The position numbers were made by a program, and so were the translations under genes. This document shows, one piece after another, positions 43,790 to 54,589 of a stretch of DNA of 64,000 nt. This DNA comes from Parelaphostrongylus tenuis (Eukaryota > Nematoda > Chromadorea > Rhabditida > Metastrongylidae). The DNA lies in NCBI GenBank assembly GCA_019055375.1, contig JAHQIW010003658.1, forward strand, positions 62,001-126,000, given 5' to 3'. The first letter of the stretch is position 1; every line of letters begins with the position of its first letter. The notes below the pieces were generated by a model, which worked only from the letters and a program-made list of their open reading frames with translations, did not search any database and was not told the DNA's origin.

Positions 43790-44355
43790 GTGTAAATAAG
43801 TAAATAAGCAAGTCAGAGTATCTACAAACCGCGATCAGGAGATGGGGCCTGGAAAGCTGTCATGTTTGTCTCGGAAAGGCGAACCCTGGGGTGGCATTCC
43901 AGGATGATTTATATGTGTATATATTATATAAAGTCATGGCGTGCCATGATGTGGTTAAGGATGGGTATGTGAGCCTGGAACCTATCTCTCGGGGCAAGTC
44001 GTACATGATGCTTACTTATATTATGCCCCACCTTGATACGTGTTTACAACTAACAAACATCAGTAAATACTTCAAGTGGTAGATAACCTAGAAGCCAAAA
44101 TAGGAGATAACAGCATTTCATGTGTAATGTGGGTCGTAGTGATAAACTTTAAAATGTGCTGTCCAAAGAGGATACATGGTCTCCAGGCAACATGGAACTA
44201 ATGTAAGTAGAAAGCATGGAAAGAAAGGCGAAAGGATGGGAAAGAGAAGCAAACGGCGCAGTGGTGACTGGCCTAAAATTTGCTCGTCCGCCGCATGCTC
44301 TTGAATCATTGCCTACGCACCATTCTCTATGACTCCATCATCTTTCTCGCCCTTT
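43790..44355. other. Unassigned sequence
   Basis: A hairpin-like CATGGCGTGCCATGATG is visible near 43936. Nothing classifiable. Confidence 0.3.
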
Positions 44356-44359
44356 CGTC

Positions 44360-44680
44360 GTTTAACGACCTCGTCCTTTAGGTTCTGCCCAGACAATGCG
44401 ATATCGCCACTTCTTAAGCAAAGAAATGGGAAAATAGTCACGAATGTGCGTGAGCTGCTGTACCAGGTGCCTTTCGCAGATGGTCAGACGTGCAGCGCGG
44501 TAGTGCTCGCTCAATGCATGAGGTGTCCATAGAGATATCTTTTTGCGGTAGCCTATTTCATACAGATGGAGAACAGCGGTGCTACGGCCGTATTTCGTAT
44601 TCAAGTGTCTGCTCCAAATCCCTAGTACTAACATACGGATGCAATTCCAGCTCGTGGCGCAGAGTGTCTTAGTCAAATGT
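44360..44680 (-). pseudogene. Probable mariner transposase fragment (M6)
   Basis: The minus-strand frame includes SLWTPHALSEHYRAARLTIC followed by ERHLVQQL. This fits the WVPHELTE...R..IC..LL linker between the DNA-binding and catalytic domains of mariner. The expected DEKW block does not follow clearly, so the fragment is short or decayed. Confidence 0.5.
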
Positions 44681-44684
44681 AACT

Positions 44685-45065
44685 GAAAGTCAGAGTGAGG
44701 TTAATTCTAAACAGCTCGTATCGCCATTGTCGAAGCACTGGAATTAGTGGCTAACAGTTCGGTCGCTAGTATTGTCAAGTCCAAATGAATTGTCATCATA
44801 TCAACTCGTACTCGTAAAGCATAATCGACTGTGACCGGCACTTAAACAGCCAAATCTCAATTGACTAACCCGCGATTTACGTGCTTATTCGCTCCTTTCC
44901 CCACCTCCAGTGCCAAACAATTTCCAACATACCACGGCGTATTGACAATAACTCGATTTAAAATAGAAAAAAAACTGAGTAAAGCAGTAATTTTTATTTC
45001 AGCACTTTATTTGACTCGTCATCACGCTGCGTATCTCATTTTTTTATATTTTTTATCGTCATTTT
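44685..45065. other. Unassigned sequence
   Basis: Nothing recognised. Confidence 0.35.
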
Positions 45066-45069
45066 TTTT

Positions 45070-45325
45070 TTCGCTGCGCGTATCTCAGTACTTCTAGCAT
45101 TCACTTCGTTTTTCGTCCTCTGTTTAAACGGCGTAGAAAACTGGTTGAGCGAGTCGATGCTTTGATAAAATTGTCGCAGCAGAATTTGCAATCTCAAGGA
45201 TAGCCTTGCTGTGGCGTTCCATAAGGCGATGTTGGTGACTGCCGGAGAGAGGTGAGGCGGGGGTGGAGCTCGCTATAAGTGCGCCGCGACGAGCATAACA
45301 ACCACTCGGCCACGGTGTTCCCGAA
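45070..45325 (-). repeat. SINE family S1 with a 30-bp insert
   Basis: On the plus strand: AGTACTTCTAGCATTCAC (tail), AAACTGGTTGAGCGAGTC, TTGCAATCTCAAGGATAGCC, GGTGACTGCCGGAGAG and ACCACTCGGCCACGG (box A inverted). Between GAGTC and TTGCAATCTC lies an extra segment containing ATGCTTTGATAAAATTGTCG, which also occurs outside the SINE near 45587. Confidence 0.6.
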
Positions 45326-45329
45326 CAAG

Positions 45330-46285
45330 CGAATAAGACAGTAATAGGAGAAAATCTTTGAGCAGCTCAACAGCTCACTACCAATAAAATCTAGGAGTAC
45401 TTTCATACTATTTTGTTCTTTTACAGCTCAGATTATCTTTGCACTCGATTAATAATAAAGTATGGAAGAATTATTATGGCATTGCACAGATAAGTGAAAA
45501 CTCTAATATTTGGTTGAAGACATCCGTAATAAACCTTAAAATTAAATTCATCCTGCTCAGTTCTAAGATATAAACTAGACACAAATGCTTTGATAATATT
45601 ATCGCAGCAGAATTTTGATGCACAGAGAGCGGACTTTGATAATGATCAAAATCATCTTAGCCATGACCACAGCCTGCTAAGATGTATTATTATTGGTTGA
45701 GAGGTTGAAGCAATAGGCACGGCCGAGAGAAAGCAAATAGTCTGCCTCGGTAATGGTGGATATCATGTAAGCCTATGAAGAGGGTGCTTGGAAGTTAAAC
45801 CCACAAACTCCTGGTTTTGATCCGTATTTAACATTCTCGTGGTAAGGTCTACACTGCGTCCTGCCATTTCACAAATTGGACAAAGGAACAAAAATTATCG
45901 TAGTTTTGTTCCATATATGACTTAAAGTTTTAAAACGAAAAAAATTTCGGCCATGAAAACGTTTAAGGGTTTCCATTATTGTAGGTATTGTGGTCGCTAC
46001 TTTCTGCATCTAATAAGTTTCTGTTTTGCACAGCGCTATGCCGTAGTAAATCACTTAAACATCCATGCTCAGCAGTAAACTGATGAAATCATGCGATTGT
46101 TGTGCAGATATCAATGTACGGCAAGGACATTGATCACAATACTCATAAACAATGAAATGACAAATTCTTCGAGAAATAACGTGTCAGAATCTGCTTGCAT
46201 GATGAAACAGCAAAAGCAACATGATCCAAAAGAGAGATGCCGCGATATTGTATAGTTAAGAATAGGCGAATGCTGGTTTCGAGCA
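45330..46285. other. Unassigned sequence
   Basis: Contains the second occurrence of the ATGCTTTGATAA-T-TTATCGCAGC segment (about 45585-45620) and a short tRNA-like patch (TCCTGGTTTTGATCC) near 45810; otherwise nothing recognised. Confidence 0.3.
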
Positions 46286-46289
46286 GCAC

Positions 46290-47990
46290 ATTTCAGAAAC
46301 AATATTACTCCTGACGGGGCACCTACAGCTTCCAGAAGGGCTATGGAGAAAATTACCCACCAATACTACTTGGATCTCTCCGCCAGCCATGTCCTTTTAC
46401 CGCCATATAAACCGAAAAAGGATAAATATATCGTTCCACCGGTCCTCCCTTCTGAAATCAGGCATGCTATATCGTTGGTGAAGGATAGAACAACACCCGT
46501 TCCAGTCAGATTGAACCAGAATACCTGAAGAACCTGCGGCCAGTTCTCATCAACACCGTGACTCGGCTTTTTACTCGCTACCTGTCAGAATGCATGATTC
46601 CAATTCAATCGAAAACCAGAAAGACCATATCTTTGTTGAAAAAGCAAGACCTTCACGACATAGGCAATTATCGCCAAATCTGCTTGCTGCCCGTTTTTTA
46701 TAAGCTCTTTACTACAGTCATCCTAAACAGTATTGACAGAACACCGGACCGAGGACAGCCATGCGAACAAGCAGGGTTCAGAAAAGGATTTAGTACCATG
46801 GACCACATCCACACGATCACAAGACTCATCAAACTTTCGCGAGAATACAAGCAACCACTCTGTCTCACTTTCATCGATCTGAAAAAAGCTTTTGATAGTG
46901 GAAACAGAAGCGGTTATACTGAACCAGGGCGTCCCTCTCGGTACATAATGATCCTTCGTGAGCTTTACAAAGATTTTACGACCAAAATTTCCATTCTACA
47001 ACGATATCACCATTAACGTAAGAAAAGGGGTTCGACAGGGCGACAATTTTGCCAAAACTATTCACTACCACCCTACAGAACGTCAAGCGAACATTAGAGT
47101 GGGACGATATGGGAGTGAAAATTGGCGGTCGATAATCAAACCATCTTTGCTTTGCTGATGATATCGTCCTCATAACACCAAACATCAGTCAAGCGGAACG
47201 AATGTTGACCGATTTCGATAACGATTGTAGAATGATTGGTCGCCAACTAAATCTATCGAAAACGATGTTCATGAGGAACGGAAGGGTTTTGAATGACCCA
47301 TTCACGCTCAACGGAACAACAATCTCCGAATGCTCCAGTTATGTCTATCTAGGTCTTGAAATCAGCATAATGAGCGACCTAGCTCCAGAGTTGAGCAAGA
47401 GGAAACAAGTGGCTTGGGGAACGTTTGAGAGCGTCGAAGATGTAGTGAAGAGGACAAAGAACATCCGACTCCGTGCCCACCTTTTCGACTCGACGATTAT
47501 CCCTGCCCTAACGTACGCAGCAGAAACCTGGTCGCTAAGTAAGCAGGATGAAAGATCACTTGCCGTTATCCAACGCGCAGTGGAAAGGTCGATGCTAGGA
47601 GTATCTCCGTATGGCAAATGAGAGAGAGGATTAGTTCCGACCTACATCAACGATCGAAGATCAGAATCGTCATTCTATACGCCAGGATATTGAAAATAAG
47701 GTGGGCCGGACACATAATGCGCTTCAACGACAAACGATTGGCGAGAGCCGTTACCGACTGGATTCCTCGGGACATCAAGTGCTCTACAGGAAGACCACCG
47801 ACCCGATGGTCCGGTTTCTTTACGAAAGCTGTAGAAAAAAGATATGATGCTCAGCGATTCCCTAGAGCGAGGAGGACCCACTGGGCTACTCTTTCATGCG
47901 ATGGGAAGGATTGGAAGTGCTGCTGGTACCCGGTCGAGTCACTCGACGGTTAACGGGACAACAGGTGATACAGGTGGTACTTCCAGTATG
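46290..47990 (+). pseudogene. RTE-clade retrotransposon, longest copy (most of the reverse transcriptase to the 3' end)
   Basis: Frames follow the full RT order. They start with ILRHA- and LPSEIRHAISLVKDRTTP (46450), then LFTRYLSECMIPIQSKTRK (46570), the IGNYRQICLLPVFYKLF motif (46660) and FIDLKKAFDS (46872). VRKGVRQGD (47020), the FADD region (47150), and an open 139-codon block through RAHLFDSTIIPALTYAAETW (47480) to RTHWATLS (47880) follow. The tail is AACAGGTGATACAGGTGG. Five or more frameshifts or stops break it. The AP-endonuclease half is not present. Confidence 0.87.
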
Positions 47991-47994
47991 ACTC

Positions 47995-49375
47995 ATCCTT
48001 TTATGCAATACAGTCACAGTTCTCAAATCGACTTTCTCAAACGCCTTTGTTTAGAACTGCTTGTTGAATGGCTGACCACAATTACATAAGCACTTACTTT
48101 ATTGTTAACCCACAGTTACACAAGCACTTATGTGAAGAGGCAATAGTATAAAAAAGAGCTCTCAGTTATCATTTTACTTCCGCTCTTCAGTCCGTTCATT
48201 GCTCGCTTTAAGGAAAAGAGGACGAAGTGCTTTGCGCATAATACTTTTTTTCTAATGGTTTTTTGCGCAGCTCTTGTGTCGCATTTTTGCATTTCTTTAG
48301 CACCCCACATTAACACAACAATCACCATATTTTATTAGTTTATTATTCAATATAGATGCTTATTGGTTTAGTGTATGATTGCGCTGCGAAAACAACTTTC
48401 GTCAATGAACCAAGCAACGACTTTGATGTCTGCGATAGTAAAATATTATCTGTGTGGGATTTAACTGAAACAATTTTGGCCACTACAAAATTCAACCAAC
48501 TTTCATTATAGTCGTTGTTTGCGCTGCTCTTGGTCTCCCCTCTGCACCAAAAAGGTGCTTGTTGATTGAAGTGACATTTTTCCGTGAAGTTTATGTACTG
48601 AATGAGAGCAACATAAGCGACATTCTTTTAGAGTCATTTGATATGAATTACCGCATCTCATGAATGGAAACTTCGCTCAGTTGTGCCAACATCAAAGGAC
48701 AATTATTAATCAATGAACAATAGAGTGCAAAATCGTAGTAGGAAAACAAAGATAAATGGCGGATGAAAAATAATACGGAAAATCAGTAATTTCTTGTAAT
48801 TCAATAGCTCTATGTTGCTCTCTGCGATGAATGCAGTTATACGTGGAATTCATAGAACGTCATGGTCACGTTAATCTTCTAATTTTTTTTTGTCAAGAAA
48901 GAACGGTGCCTAAACAAGTCGTGAAGCACAACAATTCATGAAAAGTTTCGTTTCTTATTGAATACCAATGTGTCAAGGTACGCTGTGAATACTATGGCCA
49001 TGTCTTACTTGACACGATGGATGCAATTTCCAACTATCATGAAAAAAGAGCAATATTCCTACTGATGAGAACAGGGAAAATGGGGTAAGAAGACACTAGC
49101 ATTTGTTAATGTGATGCAGAAGTGATTGCAAATCCAACTCGTGAAAGTCATATAATTGAAACTGAGCCCAAACACATCTTTATCAATCGGAATAACCTCA
49201 TGTGGAACTATGTGACAGTTTGAGCCGAGGGTTTCACTAAATCTAATTGAAAAAGGATAGATTTGTATTGACAGAGCGTTTCACAGAAACCGGAGATATC
49301 TAATTAACGACGCTATCAGGATGAAATCAGGCAAAAAAAATTATTATGTGCTGCTAAAGACCAACCCGAAGCTCA
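47995..49375. other. Unassigned sequence
   Basis: AT-rich, nothing recognised. Confidence 0.35.
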
Positions 49376-49379
49376 AAAC

Positions 49380-49780
49380 TCACTGCACTAACCAACACAC
49401 TTTCAATTCAATGAGAAGCGGACAGACGCACTTTTTCCAAGCAACTTAGAGGGAAATTAGCATATTTTCTCCACGCACCAAAGACAAGTCAACACACTTT
49501 CCACTCGAATCAGAGGCACACAGAGACCAAAGAGGCAAAACAGCCCACTTTCCACTTGTCTCAGAAGAATATCATTGCCCTTTCCACTTGAACCATAAGA
49601 AGACAGATGCCATCTTTCCATGCACCTCACAGGCACCAACACTCATTCTACTCAGTTAGACACAGGTTAAAACACCTTGTTGTCGAGTCAGAGGCAGACC
49701 GACATGCCTTCCACTCGCCTCAAAGGACGAGCAACAAATTTTTCCACTAGTTGCAATTGTCGCATGCCCTTCCTAACTGT
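49380..49780. repeat. Decayed minisatellite
   Basis: The motif CACTTTCCACTCGAATCAGA and variants (CACTTTCCACTTGTCTCAGA, CCTTTCCACTTGAACCATAA, CCTTCCACTCGCCTCAAAGG) recurs about eight to ten times at irregular 33-51 bp spacing. The array is CA- and AG-rich on this strand and has no open frame through it. Confidence 0.65.
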
Positions 49781-49784
49781 ATAG

Positions 49785-50375
49785 GTCTCTCGCCTATGGA
49801 AAGAGAAAGCAAAATCAATTACGAAATGAATACTTTGTGAAATGAGGTACGGTCTATTATCTGCACTGGCTATGCTGTCATCTGACTACAGGAAAAATTC
49901 TGGAAAAAAAATCTGTAAACCAAAGTAAGCGACCGATAACATAATGACATCTCTGAAGGTCGTACCGCTCACTGTCACGCATTACAAATAACCTCCATTG
50001 AGGTTATCCGGCTGCAAATTTGTTGATAGATAGAAAATACTTCCAAGAAGCTTCAATAGCGTTCTGTTGAAAACTGAGCATTTTCATTCAGTGACATGGA
50101 AATGAGTTCGTAAAATCAAGGCTGAGTGCAGCCATCCTTTGATCATTATAAAAAGCGTCAATGCATCCCGATATGCCATTGGGGCTGCAACTGTGTCTCT
50201 CTCTCAGCCGTGTTGAGATCTATTGATGAGGCCGCGGGAAAGGTAATCGCAGACTCTAGGTCACTTCAAATACTAAGCTTTGGACATTTCTGAATCGATA
50301 AAAAACTGAAGATCATGACATCCTTCGCTTTACTTTATACCCAGTAAAATAGTCACTGAATTAGGAGAAACTTAT
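49785..50375. other. Unassigned sequence
   Basis: Nothing recognised. Confidence 0.35.
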
Positions 50376-50379
50376 TTTT

Positions 50380-50860
50380 TGAAGAAGGAAAAGTGTCTAA
50401 GAATGTCGATGAAGTCCTTTCTCCAAACCACTACAATCAAAAGTAGATTTTTGCTTTTGGAAGAAGATTTCAAAGAAACCTTTTCTGTTGGACGAATAAT
50501 TTGCATTAGACTATTGGCAAGCGCTTCGAAGCTCCATTGTGTCGGCCAATGTAAATCTAAAAATATCTTATTCATTGAAAAGGCCCTTTTATAGCGCTGT
50601 AGTGTTCAAAGTAAAATTGTGCTTCACACGCGCCATTCCATTATCATCACTTTTATATATCATTGGAAGCTGGAAAAACAAATAAACATGTATATAAAAA
50701 TCTTCATGCACTTCCGGAATCGAAACTTATGCTATCGAATGTTTGCTAATAGTTTGTCAAATGAGATTTTGCGTGTGAAAAATACGCGGTGTCTGAAACA
50801 CAAGGCCATTTTCTCCGCTCCAGCGCTGTGAAGAAACCTTTTATATACAAGCAGATTTTC
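50380..50860 (+). repeat. Unclassified interspersed repeat U1, most complete copy
   Basis: This copy joins blocks seen separately elsewhere: TTCTGTTGGACGAATAATTT (as 9770, 17875), CCCTTTTATAGCGCTGTAGT with ACACGCGCCATT (as 2590 and inverted 10130), and GAAACTTATGCTATCGAATG (as 2950 and 18260). That shared order is the main argument that U1 is one family. Confidence 0.45.
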
Positions 50861-50999
50861 GAAAATTTTTGAGATTTATGCTACTCAACGGCTAGTGAGT
50901 GCTGAAAGAAAGAGCTCTATTCAAAGAAATGTAAAAACGACAGCACTGCGGCGTGTGGAATTAAATTTTATTTTCCCTTCCCGAGTAAAAAATATACCC

Positions 51000-51760
51000 A
51001 ATCAACTCACACCTACAGAGAATGAGTTTGTTTATTACTATGGCACAAAAATTGGTGCCTCAAGATTTTCGCCAAACCATTATCTACATCCTGTTCTATA
51101 AGTTGCCGAGACGCCTGAAAAAGTGGTAGTTGGTGGTCACGCAGTTCAGCGAATATGAGAGATGAGGAAGAATTTTGTAGCCAAGATTGTTCAACTTTCA
51201 AGCGTTCGTTGGCGATCTGTGGCCGCGCAATGTGACGGCGGAAAATTGGGCCTTTTGTGTTGACCAATGACGACTGCAGGTGTAACAGTTTCCGATACAT
51301 CGCATCAGTTTTGAGTATACTTTCTAAATGTCATGCTTTCTGTGGGATTTAGAAAACAGCAAATCAGAACAGCAGCTGGGCACCACAACGGTGACCAATA
51401 CCTTCTGATGGAATGTTGGCCCCGAAAAGGTTTTAAAGCTTCTTCTCAATCGAACCACTGAGCTGGTAATTACCAATTATCGTGTAATATCCATCTTTCG
51501 TCGCACGTTGCAATCCGATGGGAGAATGGCCCATGGACGTTGCATAGAATAACAGAAGACAGTACTTTAGCACGGAGACTTTCATGTACGAGACACCAAC
51601 TTATTGAGTTTTCAAGTTTCAAATTAGCTTCGAAAGGCAAGCGACCGTGGTATGGTCGACGTTGAGTTCTTCTGCTATATCTCGCTTAGTCTCAAGAGAA
51701 TCAGCTCTTATGATTGCTCTCAACTGATCGCTGTAGACAGCTTTTCATGGTAAATCACTA
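51000..51760 (-). pseudogene. Mariner transposase pseudogene, bandit-like subfamily (M7)
   Basis: The minus strand starts with LRAIIRADSLETKRDIAEEL followed by NVDHTTV (helix-turn-helix end, about 51715-51630). It then gives MYRKLLHLQSSLVNTKGPIF (51300), the region where HDNARPH should be (FRRHIARPQIA), and KLEQSW-type and FRRLGNL-type remnants. It ends DVDNGLAKILRHQFLCHS. Several frameshifts and a lost second Asp mark it as dead. The order and phrases match the hookworm-type mariners. Confidence 0.7.
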
Positions 51761-51764
51761 CGTT

Positions 51765-52070
51765 TCCCATATTCAACGTTCTCGTCTCCTTTACAAAACT
51801 CTTAAACCGCCATTACATTGTACTCTTTTAAGCGATTCCAGGTCAAATGCGCTTTTGCGGTGGCAAGTTGCGTTTGTTGCTTTACAATTCTTTCGAAGTC
51901 AACAAGGAAATTTGCTCAACTTCACAATTTATCTAGCATATTTTTCCGTAATATGGAATAAATGTCAAATAAGCAGCAATTGCGCGATTGGGAAGCAATA
52001 TAGTGAGACTTCAAAAGTTCGACTTTCCGTAAACCTCGGCATTATTGAATGATTTATGGAAATTGATAAA
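51765..52070. other. Unassigned sequence
   Basis: Nothing recognised; a 112-codon frame at 51714-52052 overlaps the mariner 5' end and has no signature. Confidence 0.3.
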
Positions 52071-52119
52071 ATTTAAGTTGATTAGTTGAAGCGAATTGGT
52101 AAAGTAGTCGTAGTAATTC

Positions 52120-52154
52120 GGCCGACGTTTCAGTGATGCACCTTCTTCAGAACC
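52120..52154 (-). ncRNA. Hammerhead-ribozyme-like core (left arm)
   Basis: The minus strand reads GGTT, CTGAAGA, helix II AGGTGCATCACT (GGTG with CACT), GAAA, CGTC, GGCC. Helix I pairs GGTT with GGCC through G-U pairs. Helix III is minimal (AC with GT), as in hammerheads of Penelope-like elements, which are thought to work as dimers. Confidence 0.6.
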
Positions 52155-52232
52155 TGGGCGTATGTAGTAATAGTCTATTTTAGTATAGTTTGTCTATACT
52201 ATATTAAAATAGACTAATACTGCATATGTCCA

Positions 52233-52267
52233 GGCTCTGAAGAAGGCTCATTGTCGAAATGTCAGCC
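52233..52267 (+). ncRNA. Hammerhead-ribozyme-like core (right arm), best preserved
   Basis: The plus strand reads GGCT, CTGAAGA, helix II AGGCTCATTGTC (GGC with GTC, one G-U pair), GAAA, TGTC, AGCC. Helix I is perfect (GGCT with AGCC). All invariant core bases (CUGANGA, GAAA, UC before the cleavage site) are present. Only one or two pairs form helix III. Confidence 0.65.
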
Positions 52268-52314
52268 GAATTACTACGACTACTTTATCAACCTCACATC
52301 AGCTAATCAAGAGT

Positions 52315-53845
52315 GAGAATTCTGCCTTTAAATGATTTTCAACACCACTGTGTTTATCCAAAAATGATTCCGAAAACCAGAATTCAAAATTTTAACAATA
52401 CACAAACTGTCATTGCATTTGTGATGCTCATTGCTGCGCGCGTGGACGAACCCCAGTTTAGGACTCTATAATGCACCGAGATTTATCTTCTTTGAAATAC
52501 TGCGTATGATGAAAACTCATTTGTTAGAAAAAAACTATCAGCGAACACTTCTTTTGATGGATTAAAAAACGGTTCCATTTTTGCAGTTTTACATTTAACT
52601 CAGTGTTTCAATCAGTCTTCTCTCTATTCATCTAACTCCAATGAATTTTTATTGCTTCAAGATTGCTCTGAAAGTGCTCGTTGCACTTTTACTATTTCAA
52701 TTTAGTTGCTGTTTACCATCGTAATGGTGTTATGCAATTTCATGCCCACTCCCAAGGTAAAATGTCAGTGTTGATCCATCGTTCTCGTTTTCAGGTACCA
52801 TATCGCTCTCTTGTTTTTAGTTTTTTGGATCTCCAAAGAATATTCATTGAAACTGGAACTGTTGCCCTACGAAAATATCTTTCCATTATTTGAGAGGCAA
52901 ACGATAGCCTGTACACCGAGTCGATCGCTTGGAAGGACGTTGCAAAAAAACTTCCTAAAACATGCATTGCTCATTATAACAGGAAGGAATAAAAAATTTA
53001 TGAACGCTCTTTTGCGCTGTATAAATCATACGAATTCATTTCTTATTTTGAGTCTCCGGAGCAAACTTCATATAACCTCAGCTCTCATTTATCTTGTTTT
53101 CATTACAAGATCAAAACATAACCGATTGAACTTTGAAGAAAACAATGATCATTGGGGGTGATATATAATGCTTATGAAGCGGTGAATATCAACTACATGT
53201 TAGAGGCTATTCCTTTTAGTATTTCGTTCCGTTCTAGGGCGGTAGCTAGTGTCCTGAGTAACGGTTCTATACTGCAGTGATAGCGTATAACCATACAGAC
53301 TACTCTTTTTTCTTTGAAAGCAAATTATGCTTCATCTCTTTATCAACCTTCATTTCCGTATTCTTTTGAGCTCATATTCTTGGCGTAGTGAAGATGCTTA
53401 TTCTATACCACGTGGGATCGTTCCAAATGATGGTTAGAGCTGATCACAATTTACGCAGATGTATTAACCCATTTGCGACAGAGCACCCTTATTTCAACGC
53501 ATTCCTTTCGCCGTTCATTCTCGTGTGACATAGAGCCCTTGACTGCATTATTGCACTCAACTGATAATTACGGTACAGATTCTCCAGCAGAAAACAAGGC
53601 AGATTAAGCTACTCGTTGTTAGCTGTGCTTTACCGTTTTCCAGTTTCAGATGGGTACGTTGGTTCGATATGTATACAGTAGTCAGGTTACATGCGTGGTA
53701 TGATAGAACATTGATACTCATTAAAATAAGACTTGATTTTTTTTTTCAAGGCAAAAAGTGTAATGTTCAACATGCACTGATTCCTCATACATTAATAACA
53801 CTTCGCTATATGATATAGTTAATATGTGGGGGTGATGAATAAAAT
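52315..53845. other. Unassigned; weak signal-peptide-like frame
   Basis: Near 52641 a frame begins MNFYCFKIALKVLVALLLFQ, which looks like a signal peptide, but it stops after 27 codons. Frames at 52681-53161 have no family signature. Confidence 0.25.
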
Positions 53846-53850
53846 TATTC

Positions 53851-54010
53851 GCCTGATGTTTCTGCGTCTTAGTCTATTTCACAGCCACTGACTCGAGTCG
53901 ATTGTCCACAGTCTTTCGTCCTCGCTGTGGATCTCGGCTTTCATTTTCGTTTGAGTCTAATCTTCTTTTGTGGAGCATCGCTCAAACAAAGAGTTTCGCT
54001 TAGCGATGGC
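53851..54010 (-). repeat. Penelope-like terminal remnant with degenerate hammerhead-like core
   Basis: The minus strand from 54000 shares blocks with 41690-41848. It ends (53886-53851) with GGCTGTGAAATAGAC, then GCAGAAACATCAGGC, which aligns base by base with the core at 34585-34619, but CTGAAGA has become GTGAAAT. Confidence 0.45.
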
Positions 54011-54014
54011 TTCA

Positions 54015-54585
54015 TATCTAGGATGACTCGTATGTTAATTATTAGTTGATGGTACCATCACACTTGTTTTCTTTAAAGAAATCTATAATGCGGCATTTTT
54101 TATTACCATCAGCCAGCACAAGGCATAATAATACTTCGACACGAGTCCAATTGACTCAACTCATTTGTTTTGAAGAAGATGAAGACGTCGTAACGATAGC
54201 TGATTAGTTTTTATCTGTTGAATTCGTGTATCATGAAAAGAAGTATGGTACTTTCCGTTATCCGCACCCTGATTCGATTTTTTAAAGGAAGACCTAATTT
54301 TTTGCTTTTTTTTTGAAAGTTTGAGTAGTCTTTCGATCGATCGCACCAAAGAAATTTGAATGGGTGCACTTTGATTTTAAAAAAAGCTTTAATGTTGAGC
54401 TGAATCGGCTTAAGTGAAATTATGCTTCTCCTTCAAACATTTCTAGTTAAAAAACTTGTCTTTCAGATTTTCAGAAACCATTCGATATATTAAAGCTCGA
54501 TAAATCCAATGATATGCACGACTCTTGAGAAGGACATTTTATTGCTTACAATGACCAAAAGAATATTGGGTTTTACAATTTTGGC
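54015..54585. other. Unassigned sequence
   Basis: Nothing recognised. Confidence 0.35.
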
Positions 54586-54589
54586 ACTT

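Larger units (their letters stand above)
52080..52310. repeat. Inverted repeat with two head-to-head Penelope-like termini
   Basis: The left arm (about 52085-52195) and right arm (about 52200-52305) are inverse copies. GTAGTCGTAGTAATTCGGCC pairs with GGCCGAATTACTACGACTAC-like sequence on the right, and AGTCTATTTTAGTATAGT mirrors ACTATATTAAAATAGACT at the centre. Each arm holds a hammerhead-like core. No ORF lies between. Confidence 0.75.

Noticed and set aside
51714..52052. 112-codon plus frame
   Set aside because: Overlaps the antisense of mariner M7 and has no signature of its own.
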